Shown here: piece by piece, positions 12,435 through 23,649 of the stretch
Position numbering within the stretch: position 1 is the first letter of the stretch
How the letters are laid out: the number at the start of each line of letters is the position of its first letter
NCBI GenBank assembly: GCA_037349315.1
Contig: JBAIAC010000007.1
Location: forward strand, 9,238,001 to 9,302,000
DNA: 64,000 nt
Direction of reading: 5' to 3'
Source: Chelydra serpentina
Lineage: Eukaryota > Chordata > Testudines > Chelydridae
Position numbers and translations under genes: made by a program
The notes under the pieces: model-generated
Database searches by the model: none
Told to the model about the DNA's origin: nothing
What the model saw: the letters and a program-made list of their open reading frames with translations, nothing else

Positions 12435-12601
12435 TTGTTGTTCATTGCGCCACCATTCACCATTGCTCTGTTGCCAATGGCCCTGCAGTCACCTTCTGCT
12501 GCTACCTGCCACTGTGACCTCTGCGGGTTAGACTCTCGAGGTTCCACCCAACTCTCAGTGATTTCAGCTGAGCTCTGAGTGGGGGAACCTCGCTGCTAGT
12601 G

Positions 12602-13315
12602 CAGTCCCCCCACACACAGACCCTACCCCAGAACCCCTCCCCCCCACACACACACAGACCCTGCCCCAGAACCCCTCCCCCACACAGACCCTCCACACAC
12701 ACACACACCCTGCCCCAGAACCCCTCCCCCCACACACACACACCCCCGCCCCGCAACCCCTCCCCCCCCCACACACACACACCCCGCCCCGCAACCCCTC
12801 CCCCCCACACACACACACCCCCCGCCCCGCAACCCCTCCCCCCCCCACACACACCCCCCGCCCCGGAACCCCTCCCCCCCCCCCCACACCCCCCGCCCCG
12901 GAACCCCTCCCCCCCCCACACACCCCCCGCCCCGGAACCCCTCCCCCCCCCACACACACACCCTGCCCCAGAACCCCTCCCCCCCACACACACACACACC
13001 CTGCCCCAGAACCCCTCCCCCCACACACACACCCCGCCCCAGAACCCCTCCCCCCCCACACACACACCCCGCCCCGGAACCCCTCCCCCCCACACACACC
13101 CCCCGCCCCGGAACCCCTCCCCATACACACACACACCCTGCCCCAGAACCCCTCCCCCCCCACATACACACCCTGCCCCAGAACCCCTCCCCCCCCACAT
13201 ACACACCCTGCCCCAGAACCCCTCCCCATACACACACACACCCTGCCCCAGAACCCCTCCCCCACACAGACCCTGCCCGAAAACCCCCCCAGACTCTGCC
13301 CCCCGCACAGACCCT
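12602..13315. repeat. C-rich minisatellite, about 18 units of 36 bp
   Basis: The unit is roughly CCCTGCCCCAGAACCCCTCC followed by C and CA runs. I count 18 occurrences of the (CAG/GC/GG)AACCCCTCC core between 12631 and 13249, giving a mean period near 36 bp. Variants CAG, GC and GG cluster in blocks, as expected from local unit spread. The array opens long reading frames on both strands (up to 322 aa). They are low-complexity artefacts. The minus strand is G-rich, with many runs of three or more G. Confidence 0.95.
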
Positions 13316-13463
13316 CCCCCGGACCCCGAGCCCTTTTACTCCCCGCAATGGTCCTTTCCCCGCTCCTCACACACCAGTTCACTCCCTGCGGCCGCCTCTG
13401 CCTCCGCTGCTCGCCGCTTTCCGACCCGCTCGCACCTCGCGCGCCAGCCCGGCATGGGGAGAA

Positions 13464-13471
13464 TGACGTCA
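13464..13471. promoter_or_regulatory. CRE, TGACGTCA
   Basis: A perfect palindromic cAMP response element lies inside the CpG island, 130-220 bp downstream (on the minus strand) of the three CCAAT boxes. CREs are bound by CREB/ATF factors and are commonest near transcription starts. Confidence 0.65.
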
Positions 13472-13602
13472 CCTTGAACCGCCTGCCTCCTTCCCTGGCC
13501 CTAGAGAGACACGCAGCCGCTGCACGCCTCACCCCAACCCGCCCTCATCCGCCGCTCACCCTACCCGGCTGCTGCCCTCAGCTCCGCCCCGCCCCGCCGC
13601 CC

Positions 13603-13685
13603 ATTGGCTGCTTCTGCGCTGAGTTTCGGGTCAGCTCGGCTTTCACGATTGGGTATCAGCTCGGGAACGCGGGCAGTGGGATTGG
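13603..13685 (-). promoter_or_regulatory. Three minus-strand CCAAT boxes
   Basis: ATTGG occurs at 13603-13607, 13648-13652 and 13681-13685, all in one orientation and spaced 45 and 33 bp apart. Multiple same-strand CCAAT boxes are the usual binding sites of NF-Y in TATA-less promoters. Their orientation supports minus-strand transcription but does not prove it. Confidence 0.55.
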
Positions 13686-14063
13686 TCCGGAAGGAGGAGG
13701 GGGGGAGCAGTCACTGGGCTGCGGGCGGCCTGGCACGTAGCGGTCACCCCTCCCCCATAGCGCGGTACCCGGAACGTAGGGGTGACCCCTATAGGGGGGG
13801 GGGGCGTGGCCCTGATAAAGCTGCTCCCTGGCGCAGAGGGTGACCGGGAGAAGCAGAGCTGCCAACTATAGGCCCCTGGGGGCGGTGCTAGGAGCCGCCC
13901 CCCCGCCCCGCATCCCCGGGGAATGGGTCAGTCTCGGGACACCACAGACAAGCCCAGGTGGGCATTGCAAGGACAGCAGTGGGCCCAAAGATACCGTGTA
14001 CAGACCGGGGGGCGGTGCTCTGCTGTGACAGGGACAGGCCACACCTACAACCAAGGGGCACAT

Positions 14064-14172
14064 TTAGGGTTGCCAGGCATCCGACCAGAACGCCTGGTCA
14101 AAAAGGGACCCTGGCGGCTCCAGTCAGCACTGCCAGCCGGGCCGTTAAAAGTCCGGTCAGTGGCACTGGGAC
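14064..14172. mobile_element. Fragment of a GC-rich interspersed repeat
   Basis: The phrases TTTAGGGTTGCCAGGCATCC, AAAAAGGGACCCTGGCGGCT and GCCGTTAAAAGTCCGGTCAG look like a reptile MITE that I remember from many turtle sequences. Only one end is present. Confidence 0.35.
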
Positions 14173-15654
14173 GTGGAGTTAAATATAAACATTCCCATAA
14201 GAAAAAAGTATAAAAGATAAACTACTTTAAAAAAGAAAAGCCAGAAGAACAAAACCAGCCTTACATATAGAAATTATATTAGTATAATTAAGTAATTCTC
14301 ATTTGTTTTACAAATAACTAAGTTTATAGAACTTGAAAGAATTTTTAAAATCAAATTTACCTTTTAGCATTAAAATTTTTAATTTACATTTTGTTTCCCC
14401 CCAACACAGATTAGTGGAAATGACTAACCTTAAATTTAACTTATTTCTAGTCAGTTTCATGTTCTTTTGCAATAACTGAATGGTGTTAAATATGGGCCAC
14501 AAATATTGCAAGTGAAAATTTATTTTAAAAATAAAAGTGTTTGTAGGAAGATTTTTTAAAACAGTATAGAAACATTTCCATTAGTTTAGTTGCCACTGCC
14601 CTTTTTTTTTTAAACACACGCACACATCCTAAACTTTTGAGTCACATGTGAGCTGACTGTGTAAGTTTTAATGTTTTTCTGATATGTAAAACAAGGACTT
14701 TACCTAAAGCCAATAATGTGGTCAAGTCACATGGGTAATAGCTGTAAAACCACGCATAGTAAACACATGACTTGTTCTTCAGTGTCATGAGAAGATTTTT
14801 TTTTTTTTAACAACCCGGGTCACATAGGGTAAGCAGAAGTTGATATCAGAAGGCCAGAGTACTGACATTTCAATTATCTGTCACTGTAAAGCAAAGCTTA
14901 ATTTTTGTGTACCCTGAGAAGCTGGAGATCCTTAATGTTAATAAATGTAAACTTTTATTCATGCTGCAGTATGACCATTAATCTACCCATTTCACATTAC
15001 AGTGCAGTTACTTTGTTATTTGGTTATTCTGGCAGCATTATAATTTGTTTTTATGACTACTAGAGTGCATTCTTATCTAGCAACAGAGTGCATTATTATC
15101 CTGTAATATTGTGAGAAAAACAAACTTTCTTTGTAATTCAAAACAATGTTGATATTCTGTGAACCAAGATTTCAATAGAGATAAATGTAATTCTAAATGG
15201 TTTCATATTAGTGTAGTGTATTTGGTATAGCTTTCTGCATTCATGACAAGTTACAGACAAATAGCTTACTTGAGTGCAGAAGTCTGCTATCCATGCAGAC
15301 ATTGCTATTAATAGTGACACAGAAGACAGAGTAATTCAGGGTGGGTTTTGTTTCTTCTATTTTTTGTTCTGTAACAATTGTTTCATGGGTCAGATTTTTT
15401 CTGAGTTGTGCCTTTAAAACATAAATGCATAAAAATAAAGACATAAATCACATGCTTAGTTCTGCAGTGATATAACAGCCTTTCAAAATTGCTATGAAAA
15501 TGTACAAGCTCAAACACAAAATGTACTCTGCTGCCTTTGACTATGATTGATCATGAAATGCTAATGATGTTTTACTAATTTCAGGTGTGGGCAAGAGGAA
15601 TTTTGGGAAAAATGCTATGACTAGAGGACAAGTGCTAGTAATAATAAGGCTCAG
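14173..15654. other. Gene-free AT-rich stretch
   Basis: The stretch has several T homopolymers (14608 and 14798 regions) and no gene or transposon that I can name. If the CpG island fires on the minus strand, this is upstream intergenic DNA. Confidence 0.45.
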
Positions 15655-18356
15655 ATTTTCCTAGATGTGATAGCTGATGGATTCCTTCACCAAGTAGCTG
15701 CTGAACCAACAAGAGGGGATGCCATTTTAGATTTGGTTTTGGTGAGTAGTGAGGACCTCATAGAAGAAATGGGAACAACCTTGGTTCAAGCGATCATGAA
15801 CTAATTCAGTTCAAACTGAATGGAAGGATAAACAAAAATAGATCTGTGACTAGGGTTTTTTATCTCAAAATTAAGGACTTTAGTTAGGGAAGTGGATTGG
15901 ACTGAAGAACTTGTGGATCTAAAGGCGGAGGAGGCCTGGAATTATTTCAAATCAAAGTTGCAGAAACTGTCAGAAGCCTGCATCCCAAGAAAGGGGGGAA
16001 AATTTATACGTAGGAGTTGTAGATCAAGCTGGATGAGCAAGCATCTCAGAGAGGTGATTAAGAAAAGCAGAAAGACTACAAGGAGTGGAAGATGGGAGGG
16101 ATCAGCAGGGAAAGCTACCTTATTGAGGTCAGAACATGTAGGGATAAAGTGAGAAAGGCTAAAAGCCATGTAGAGTTGGACCTTGCAAAGGGAGTTAAAA
16201 CCAATAGTAAAAGGTTCTATAGCCATATAAATAATAAGAAAACAAAGAAAGAAGAAATGGGACCGCTAAACACTAAGGATGGAGTGGAGATTAAGGATAA
16301 TCTAGGCATGGCCCAATATCTAAACAAATACTTTGCCTCAGTCTTTAATGAGGCTAATGAAGAGCTTAGGGATAATGATAGGATGACAAATGGGAATGAG
16401 GATATGGAGGTAGATATTACCACATCCGAGATAGAAGCCAAACTCGAACAGCTTAATGGGACTAAATCGGGGGGCCGAGATAATCTTCATCCAAGAATAT
16501 TAAAGGAACTGGCACATGGAATTGCAAGCCCATTAGCAAGAATTTTTAATGAATCTGTAAACTCAAGGGTTGTACCGTACGACTGGAGAATTGCTAACAT
16601 AGTTCCTATTTTTTAAGGGGAAAAAAGTCATCCGGGTAACTACAGGCCTGTTTGACATCTGTAGTATGCAAGGTCTTGGAAAAAATCTTGAAGAAGAAAG
16701 TAGTTAAGGACATTGAGGTCATTGGTAATTACAACATAGTTTTACAAAAAGTAGATCATGCCAAACCAACCTGATCTCCTTCTTTGAGAAGGTAACAGAT
16801 TTTTTAGACAAAGGAAAAGCAGTGGATCTAATTTACCTTGATTTCAGTAAGGCATCTGATACAGTTCCACATGGAAAATTATTATTTAAATTGGAAAAGA
16901 TGGGGTTCAATATGAAAATTGAAAAGTGGATAAGGAACTGGTTAAAGGGGAGACTACAACGGGTCATACTGAAAGGTAACTGTCAGGCTGGAGGGAGGTT
17001 ACTGGTGGAGTTCCTCAGGGATCGGTTTTGGGACCAATCTTATTTCATCTTTTTATTACTGACCTCGGCACAAAAAGTGGGAGTGTGCTAATAAAGTTTG
17101 CGGATGACACAAAGCTGGGAGGTATTGCCAATACAGAGAAGGACCGGGATGTCATACTGGAAGATCTGGATGAGCTTGTAAACTGGAGTAATACTGGAGT
17201 AATAGTAATAGGATGAAATTTAATAGTGAAAAGTGCAAGGTCATGCATTTAGGGATTAATAACAATAATTTTTGTAATAAGCTGGGGACGCATCAGTTGG
17301 AAGTAACAGAGGAGGAGAAGGACCTCGGAGTATTGGTTGATCACAGGATGACTATGAGCCGCCAATGTGATATGGCCGTGAAAAAAATGAATGCTGTCTT
17401 GGGATGCATCAGGGAAGGTATTTCCAGTAGAGATAAAGAGGTGTTAGTACCATTATACAAGGCACCGGTGAGACCTCATCTGGAATACTGTGTGCAGTTC
17501 TGGTCTCCCATGTTTCAGAAGGATTAATTCAAACTGGAACAGGTACAGAGAAGGGCTACTAGGATGATCCGAGAAATGGAAAACCTGTCTTATGAAAGGT
17601 TAGCCTAACCAAAAGAAGGCTGAGGGGAGATACGATTGCTCTCTATAAATATATCAGAGGGATAAATACCAGGGAGGGAGAGGAATTATTTAAGCTCAGT
17701 ACCAATGTGGACACAAGAACAAATGGATATAAACTGGTCATCAGGAAGTTTAGACTTGACATTTGACAAAGGTTTCTAACCATCAGAGGAGTGAAGTTCT
17801 GGAACAGCCTTCCAAGGGAAGCAGTGGGGGCAAAAGACATATCTGGCTTCAAGACTAAGCTTGATAAGTTTATGGAGGGGATGGTATGATGGGATAGCCT
17901 AATTTGGGCAATTAATTGATCTTTGACTATTAGCGGTAAATATGCCCAATGGCCTGTGATGGGATGTTAGATGGGGTGGGATCTGAGTTACTGCAGAGAA
18001 TTCTTTCCTGGATGTCTGGCTGGTGAGTCTTGCCCACATGCTCAGGGTTTAGCTGATCGCCATATTTGGGGTCGGGAAGGAATTTTTCTCCAGGGCAGAT
18101 TGGCAGAGGCCCTGGGGTTTCTTTGTTTTTTGCCTTCCTCTGTAGCGTGGGGCACGGGTCACTTGCTGGAGGATTCTCTGGATGCTTCTCTGCACTTTGA
18201 AGTCTTTAAACCATGATTTGAGGACTTCAATAGCTCAGACATAGGTTAGGAGTTTATTACAGGAGTGGGCGGGTGAGATTCTGTGGCCTGCATTGTGCAG
18301 GAGGTCAGACTAGATGACCATAATGGTCTCTTCTCACCTTAAAGTCTATGATTCTA
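15655..18356 (+). mobile_element. Old CR1 LINE, endonuclease end to 3' UTR
   Basis: A 5'-truncated CR1 copy of an older subfamily. The first part (15670-15810) matches the end of the endonuclease domain (AAEPTRGDAILDL-like). The frame at 16092-16616 covers the linker to the RT fingers (KAKSHVELDLAKG, NGTKSGGRDNLHPRILKELA, WRIANIVPIF). At 16822 comes RT motif A (YLDFSKASDTVPH), and [10 protein letters not shown] follows at 17100. The C-terminal block HLEYCVQFWSP lies near 17490. The 3' end is at TCTATGATTCTATTTTT near 18356. Many stops and frameshifts make it non-functional. Confidence 0.9.
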
Positions 18357-18518
18357 TTTTTATTGCAAGATGGAGAAAGTTAGCACATATTATCTAATAC
18401 AGGAGGTTGGGAGCTTTGAGTCGACCTGCTGAGAAAATTGTGGATATCTCCATTCTAGTGTTTGACGTTGCAATAAAATGTCCTTTTATCATGGTACATA
18501 ATTAGCAAAAGTACATAG

Positions 18519-18697
18519 ATCATAGAATATCAGGGTTGGAAGGGACCTTAGGAGGTCATCTAGTCCAACCCCCTGCTCAAAGCAGGACCAATCCCCAATT
18601 TTTGCCCCAGATCCCTAAATGGCCCCCTCAAGGATTGAACTCACAACTCTGGGTTTAGCAGGCCAATGCTCAAACCACTGAGCTATCCCTCCCCCCA
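18519..18697 (-). mobile_element. tRNA-derived SINE with CR1 tail, copy 2
   Basis: Nearly the same sequence as 47688-47864. On the minus strand the tRNA-like head carries TAGCTCAGTGG (A-box-like) and GAGTTCAATCC (B box). A middle part follows, with GGGCCATTTAGGGATC. The tail, GGTTGGACTAGATGACCTCC, is shared with the CR1 at 19.3-23.4 kb. The high identity to copy 3 suggests a relatively young subfamily. Confidence 0.92.
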
Positions 18698-19339
18698 TGA
18701 TTTAGTCAACTCTTGATTTCAGTTTCTCAAGTGCTTTCTGAGCACTTCAAGTGAAAATTATTAATAAATAAGTATTGAAATGCCTATAGTATGTTTGGGT
18801 GCTTGATGAACACCATCCACTCCAAATTTGCTTCATTTTATATTGTCATCTGCCAAGCTAAATTTTATTTGACTTTAAAAATAGTTATAGCACTTAGTTG
18901 TGTAAACAGGATTGCTTGCTCTCCTTTGAATTCCTTAAGCAATGTTATCAGTTTGATATTTGAATTTCGGATTTTCTATATATGACTATATGTACCTCAG
19001 TACTAGAAACCATGGGCCATACTGTGATAGTAATGAAATAATTCAATATTATAATGAAATAAATCAGCACGAGTCCCTCCACACCACTGCCCCAAAACAC
19101 AAGCTTCTTGTCTTTATCTTCAAGGACCATCCCAGCTCCAGCCTACCTTTCAAATCTGATTTTATCATGCAGTTATTCCTCACCTTTGCTCTACCAACTA
19201 TAGCACTCATCATCAGCCATTCTGCCCACTTTTCCAACAAGCACTGTTGTACTTTACACATGGGGAAAAGCTCCCCCCCCAAAATCTACAAAGCCATATA
19301 CTCCATCATATACTTCCCTTGCAGGTTCCCTGAGTAGCT
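18698..19339. other. Gene-free stretch
   Basis: No exon found. The part at about 19070-19330 has a phrase (CAAGCTTCTTGTCTTTATCT) that resembles an interspersed repeat, but I cannot assign a family. It may also include the CR1 5' UTR. Confidence 0.35.
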
Positions 19340-19377
19340 TCTGCCACAAGTGAGGAAACTCTTCGAAGGAAGGGACT

Positions 19378-20394
19378 ATGGATGCTGAGCAATCCACTGT
19401 CGTGACCTGCACAGGATGTGCCATGTTTGTCTTTCTTCCACAGGATAGAAGCGACTTTGTCTGTACAAAGTGCAAGCTGATCTCCATATTGGAGGAGAAG
19501 ATTCAAGGTCTGGAGAAACGAGCATCAACCCTGCGTTTCATAAAAGAAAATGAGGAGTTCCTGGATAGACGTCAGGATAGGCTTCAGCGGGCACAGTGTT
19601 CTGAGGATTCAGAGCAGGCTACGCAGCGGGGACAGAAGGCCAGCGAGGATAATTGGCGGCATGTGACCTCCAGAAGAGGAAAGAGTATGAGACAAGTCCA
19701 TGTACCAGAAACGCATATTCAGATGAGCAACCGTTTTCATGTTCTCTCCACAGGTACTAGTGCAGAGAGTGGAGTGAATGATACATCTGAGGGAACAGAG
19801 CAGAAGGAGACTCCACTGACTGGAAGGCATGAGATGCACAGTCCTAGGGATGGGGGTTCCACGACCACCACTCCCAAGAGGAGGAGGAGGGTGGTGGTGG
19901 TCGGGGACTCTCTCCTCAGGGGGACTGAGTCATCTATCTGCCGCCCTGACCGGGAAAACCGAGAGGTGTGCTGCTTGCCAGGGGCTAGGATTCATGATGT
20001 GACAGAGAGACTGCCGAGACTCATCAATCCCTCAGATCGCTACCCCTTCCTGCTTCTCCACGTGGGCACCAATGATACTGCCAAGAATGACCTTGAGCGT
20101 ATTACTGCAGACTACGTGGCCCTGGGAAGAAGGATAAAGGAGTTTGAGGCACAAGTGGTGTTCTCGTCCATTCTCCCGGTGGCAGGAAAAGGCTGGGGTA
20201 GAGACCGTCGAATCGTGGAAGTCAACGAATGGCTACGCAGATGGTGTCGGAGAGAAGGGTTTGGATTCTTTGACCATGGGATGGTGTTCCAAGAAGAAGG
20301 AGTGCTAGGCAGAGATGGGCTCCACTTGACGAAGAGAGGGAAGAGCATCTTTGGAAGCAGGCTGGCTAACCTAGTGAGGAGGGCTTTAAACTAG
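19378..20394 (+). CDS. CR1 ORF1 protein, zinc finger plus esterase
   Basis: An intact 338-aa frame. Residues 11-32 form a C-x2-C-x14-C-x2-C zinc finger (CTGC ... CTKC), the type described for the turtle CR1 ORF1. A short charged helical stretch follows (about 33-75) and could be a coiled coil. A low-complexity linker ends in a basic cluster KRRRR near 167-171. From 172 on is an SGNH-hydrolase (esterase) domain. The nucleophile motif is VVGDSLL with Ser178, the block III motif is HVGTND at 228-233, and the DGLHLT motif gives Asp313 and His316. All three catalytic positions are kept. In CR1/L2 elements this protein binds RNA and membranes. The start is the first Met, just upstream of the finger. 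The gene ends 44 bp before the first Met of ORF2, in a different frame. Confidence 0.93.
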   Translation: MDAEQSTVVTCTGCAMFVFLPQDRSDFVCTKCKLISILEEKIQGLEKRASTLRFIKENEEFLDRRQDRLQRAQCSEDSEQATQRGQKASEDNWRHVTSRRGKSMRQVHVPETHIQMSNRFHVLSTGTSAESGVNDTSEGTEQKETPLTGRHEMHSPRDGGSTTTTPKRRRRVVVVGDSLLRGTESSICRPDRENREVCCLPGARIHDVTERLPRLINPSDRYPFLLLHVGTNDTAKNDLERITADYVALGRRIKEFEAQVVFSSILPVAGKGWGRDRRIVEVNEWLRRWCRREGFGFFDHGMVFQEEGVLGRDGLHLTKRGKSIFGSRLANLVRRALN

Positions 20395-20438
20395 GTTCAC
20401 TGGGGAAAGGAGACCAAAGCCCCGAGGTAAGTGGGGAA

Positions 20439-23275
20439 GTGGGATACCAGGAGGAAGCACAAGTAGGTGAGTGCAAGAGGGGAGGGCTCCTGCCCCATAC
20501 TGGGACAGCAGGACAATCGGTGAGTTATCTTAAATGCCTATACACAAATGCAAGAAGCCTGGGGAACAAGCAGGGAGAACTGGAAGTCCTGGCACAGTCA
20601 AGGAATTATGATGTAATTGGAATAACAGAGACTTGGTGGGATAACTCACATGATTGGAGTACTGTCATGGATGGATATAAACTGTTCAGGAAGGATAGGC
20701 AGGGCAGAAAAGGTGGGGGAGTTGCGTTGTATGTAAGAGAGCAGTATGACTGCTCAGAGCTCCAGTATGAAACTGTAGAAAAACCTGAGAGTCTCTGGAT
20801 TAAATTGAGAAGTGTGAGCAACAAGGGTAATGTCGTGGTGGGAGTCTGCTACAGGTGGACGAGGCTGGACGAGGCTTTCTTCCAGCAACTAACAGAAGTT
20901 ACTAGATCACAGGCCCTGGTTCTCATGGGTGACTTTAATCACCCCGACATCTGCTGGGAGAGCAATACAGCGGTCCACAGACAATCCAGGAAGTTTTTGG
21001 AAAGTGTAGGGGACAATTTCCTGGTGCAAGTGCTGGAGGAACCAACTAGGGGAAAAGCTCTTCTTGACCTGCTGCTCACAAACAGGGAGGAAATAGTAGA
21101 GGAAGCAATAGTGGATGGGAACCTGGGAGGCAGTGACCATGAGATGGTCAAGTTCAGGATCCTGACACAAGGAAGAAAGGAGAGCAGTAGAACAGAGAGC
21201 CTGGACTTCAGAAAAGCAGACTTCGACTCCCTCAGGGAACTGATGGGCAAGGTCCCCTGGGAGAATAACATGAGGGGGAAAGGAGTCGAGGAAAGCTGGC
21301 TGTATTTTAAAGAATCCTTATTGAGGTTGCAGGAACAAACCATCCCGATGTGTAGAAAGAAAAGTAAATATGGCAGGCGACCAGGTTGGCTTAACAGTGA
21401 AATCCTTGCTCGTCTTAAACACAAAAAAGCAGCTTACAAGAAGTGGAAGATTGGACAAATGACCAGGGAGGAGTATAAAAATATTGTTCAGGCATGCAGG
21501 AGTGAAATTAGGAAGGCCAAATCACACTTGGAGTTGCAGCTAGCCGGAGATGTTAGGAGTAACAAGAAGGGTTTCTTCAGGTATGTGAGCAACAAGAAGA
21601 AAGTCAAGGAAAGTGTGGGCCCCTTGCTGAATGAGGGAGGGAACCTAGTGACAGAGGATGTGGAGAAAGCTAGTGTACTCAAAGCTTTTTTTGCCTCTGT
21701 CTTCACAGACAAGGTCAGCTCCCAGGCGGCTGCACTCCGCAGCATGGTATGGGGAGGAGGTGACCAGCCCTCTGTGGAGAAAGAAGTAGTTCAGGACTAT
21801 TTAGAAAAGCTGGACGAACACAAGTCCATGGGGCCGGATGCACTGCATCCGAGGGTGCTAAAGGAGTTGGCCGATGTGATTGCAGAGCCATTGGCCATTA
21901 TCTTTGACAAATCATGGCAATCGGGGGAGGTCCCGGATGATTGAAAAAAAGCTAATGTAGTGCCCATCTTTAAAAAAGGGAAGAAGGAAGATCAGGGGAA
22001 CTACAGGCCAGTCAGTCTCACCTCAGTCCCTGGAAAAATCATGGAACAGGTCCTCAAGGAATCAATTCTGAACCACTTAAAGGAGGGGAAAGTGATCAGG
22101 AACAGTCAGCATGGATTCACCAAGGGCAAGTCATGCCTGACTAACCTAATTGCCTTCTATGATGAGATAACTGGCTCTGTGGATGAGGGGAAAGCAGTGG
22201 ATGAGCTATTTCTTGACTTTAGCAAAGCTTTTGCTACAGTCTCCCACAGCGTTCTTGCCAGCAAGTTAAAGAAGTATGGGCTGGATGAATGGACGGTAAG
22301 GTGGATAGAAAACTGGCTGGATGGTCGTGCTCAACGGGTAGTGATCAATGGCTCCATATCTAGTTGGCAGCCGGTATCAAGTGGAGTGCCCCAAGGGTCG
22401 GTGCTGGGGCCGGTTTTGTTCAATATCTTCATCAACGACTGGAGGATGGTGTGGACTGCACCCTTAGCAAGTTTGCAGATGACACTAAACTGGGAGGAGT
22501 GGTTGATACGCTGGAGGGTAGGGACAGGATACAGAGGGACCTAGACAAATTAGAGGACTGGGCCAAAAGAAATCTGAGGAGGTTCAACAAGGACAAGTGC
22601 AGAGTCCTGCACTTAGGACGGAAGAATCCCATGCACTGCTACAGACTAGGGACCGAATGGCTGGGCAGCAGTTCTGCAGAAAAGGACCTAGGGGTTACAG
22701 TGGACGAAAAGCTGAATATGAGTCAACAGTGTGCCCTTGTTGCCAAGAAGGCTAACGGCATTTTGGGCTGTATAAGTAGGGGCATTGCCAGCATATCGAG
22801 GGACGTGATTATTCCCCTCTATTCGGCACTGGTGAGGCCTCATTTGGAGTTCTGTGTCCAGTTTTGGGCCCCACACTACAAAAAGGATGTGGATAAATTG
22901 GAAAGAGTCCAACGGAGGGCAACAAAAATGATTAGGGGACTGGAGCACATGACTTATGAGGAGAGGCTGAGGGAACTGGGATTGTTTAGCCTGCAGAAGA
23001 GAAGAGTGAGGGGGGATTTGATAGCTGCTTTCAACTACCTAAAAGGGGGTTCCAAAGAGGATGGATCTAGACTGTTCTCAGTGGTAGAAGATGACAGAAC
23101 AAGGAGTAATGGTCTCAAGTTGCAGAGGGGGAGGTTTAGGTTGGATATTAGGAAAAACTTTTTCACTAGTAGGGTGGTGAAGCACTGGAATGGGTTACCT
23201 AGGGAGGTGGTGGAATCTCCTTCCTTAGAGGTTTTTAAGGTCAGGCTTGACAAAGCCCTGGCTGGGATGATCTAG
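20439..23275 (+). pseudogene. CR1 ORF2, endonuclease and reverse transcriptase, two lesions
   Basis: The product would nick DNA and copy CR1 RNA at the target. The first 501 codons hold the APE-type endonuclease: YTNARS (Asn37), ITETWW (Glu64), GDFNHPD (164-170) and SDH (232-234). The RT follows: [20 protein letters not shown], then [12 protein letters not shown]. Motif A reads [12 protein letters not shown], with Ala where CR1 usually has Asp four residues after the catalytic Asp. [15 protein letters not shown] comes next, then motif [10 protein letters not shown]. The C-terminus with [13 protein letters not shown] is complete to a stop at 23273-23275. Lesion 1 is an in-frame TGA at 21942-21944 where the family has Trp. 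Lesion 2 is a one-base loss near 22438 that moves the frame before motif C. The part between them stays in the original frame. Confidence 0.92.
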
Positions 23276-23375
23276 TTGGGGTTGGTCCTGCTTTGAGCAG
23301 GGGGTTGGACTAGATGACCTCCTGAGGTCCCTTCCAACCCTGAGATTCTATGATTCTATGATTCTATGTAGAAAT

Positions 23376-23452
23376 TATTGAGTGAGGTTCTTTGGCCTGT
23401 TATGCACGAGGTTAGGCTAGATTATCATAATGGTTTCTTCCAGGTTTAAAGA
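23376..23452 (+). mobile_element. Old CR1 3' tail
   Basis: The phrases TTCTTTGGCCTGTTATGCAC and GGCTAGATTATCATAATGG match the 3' UTR end of the older CR1 subfamily seen at 18290-18330. No coding part remains, so the young CR1 landed next to, or into, an older CR1 tail. Confidence 0.6.
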
Positions 23453-23649
23453 TTGATGAGTTATAATAGAAATGAGTGGAGCCCTCTGATGCGCAACAGA
23501 CTTTGTCCCAGTGATGAGTAAATCCTTGTATGTAGCCTCCAAGTTCTTTACATTCACCATCTGCTCAGCTAACTGAAGATGGGATGGCCTTGGTAGGAGA
23601 AACAACAGAAGCAGTAGCTTTGCAAGTTGTAGCAGGCAGGTCTTATTTT

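Larger units (their letters stand above)
13340..13890 (-). promoter_or_regulatory. CpG island promoter, probably minus strand (WDR89 candidate)
   Basis: This is the only long CpG-dense, non-repetitive stretch in the window. It holds GC boxes (CCGCCCCGCCCCGCC near 13584) and a CRE. There are three ATTGG motifs at 13603, 13648 and 13681, each a CCAAT box on the minus strand, stacked on one side. That arrangement suggests minus-strand transcription starting around 13450-13560. No coding exon is attached, so the first exon would be non-coding. In other vertebrates WDR89 lies beyond SGPP1 in the same orientation and has non-coding 5' exons, which fits. The gene assignment is inference from gene order. 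Confidence 0.6.
19340..23368 (+). mobile_element. Near full-length CR1 LINE
   Basis: This is the most complete retrotransposon in the window, about 4.0 kb. It has ORF1 (19378-20394), ORF2 (20439-23275, two lesions) and a short 3' UTR. It ends in (GATTCTAT)n at 23345-23368, the hallmark CR1 3' terminus. The 5' boundary is not certain. Low damage compared with the other CR1 pieces here points to a young insertion. Its 3' UTR is what the SINEs copy. Confidence 0.93.

Noticed and set aside
12502..13532. Long reading frames of 241-322 aa on both strands
   Set aside because: They exist because the 36-bp units lack stops in several frames. The peptides are Gly/Cys/Val or Pro/His/Thr repeats and continue on both strands, so they are not genes.
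18640..18697. tRNA gene on the minus strand
   Set aside because: The tRNA-like head carries A and B boxes but runs into a CR1 tail and recurs at two other places, so it is a SINE.
19378..20394. 338-aa intact frame as a host esterase gene
   Set aside because: The zinc finger plus SGNH layout, and an endonuclease/RT frame starting 44 bp later, show it is CR1 ORF1.
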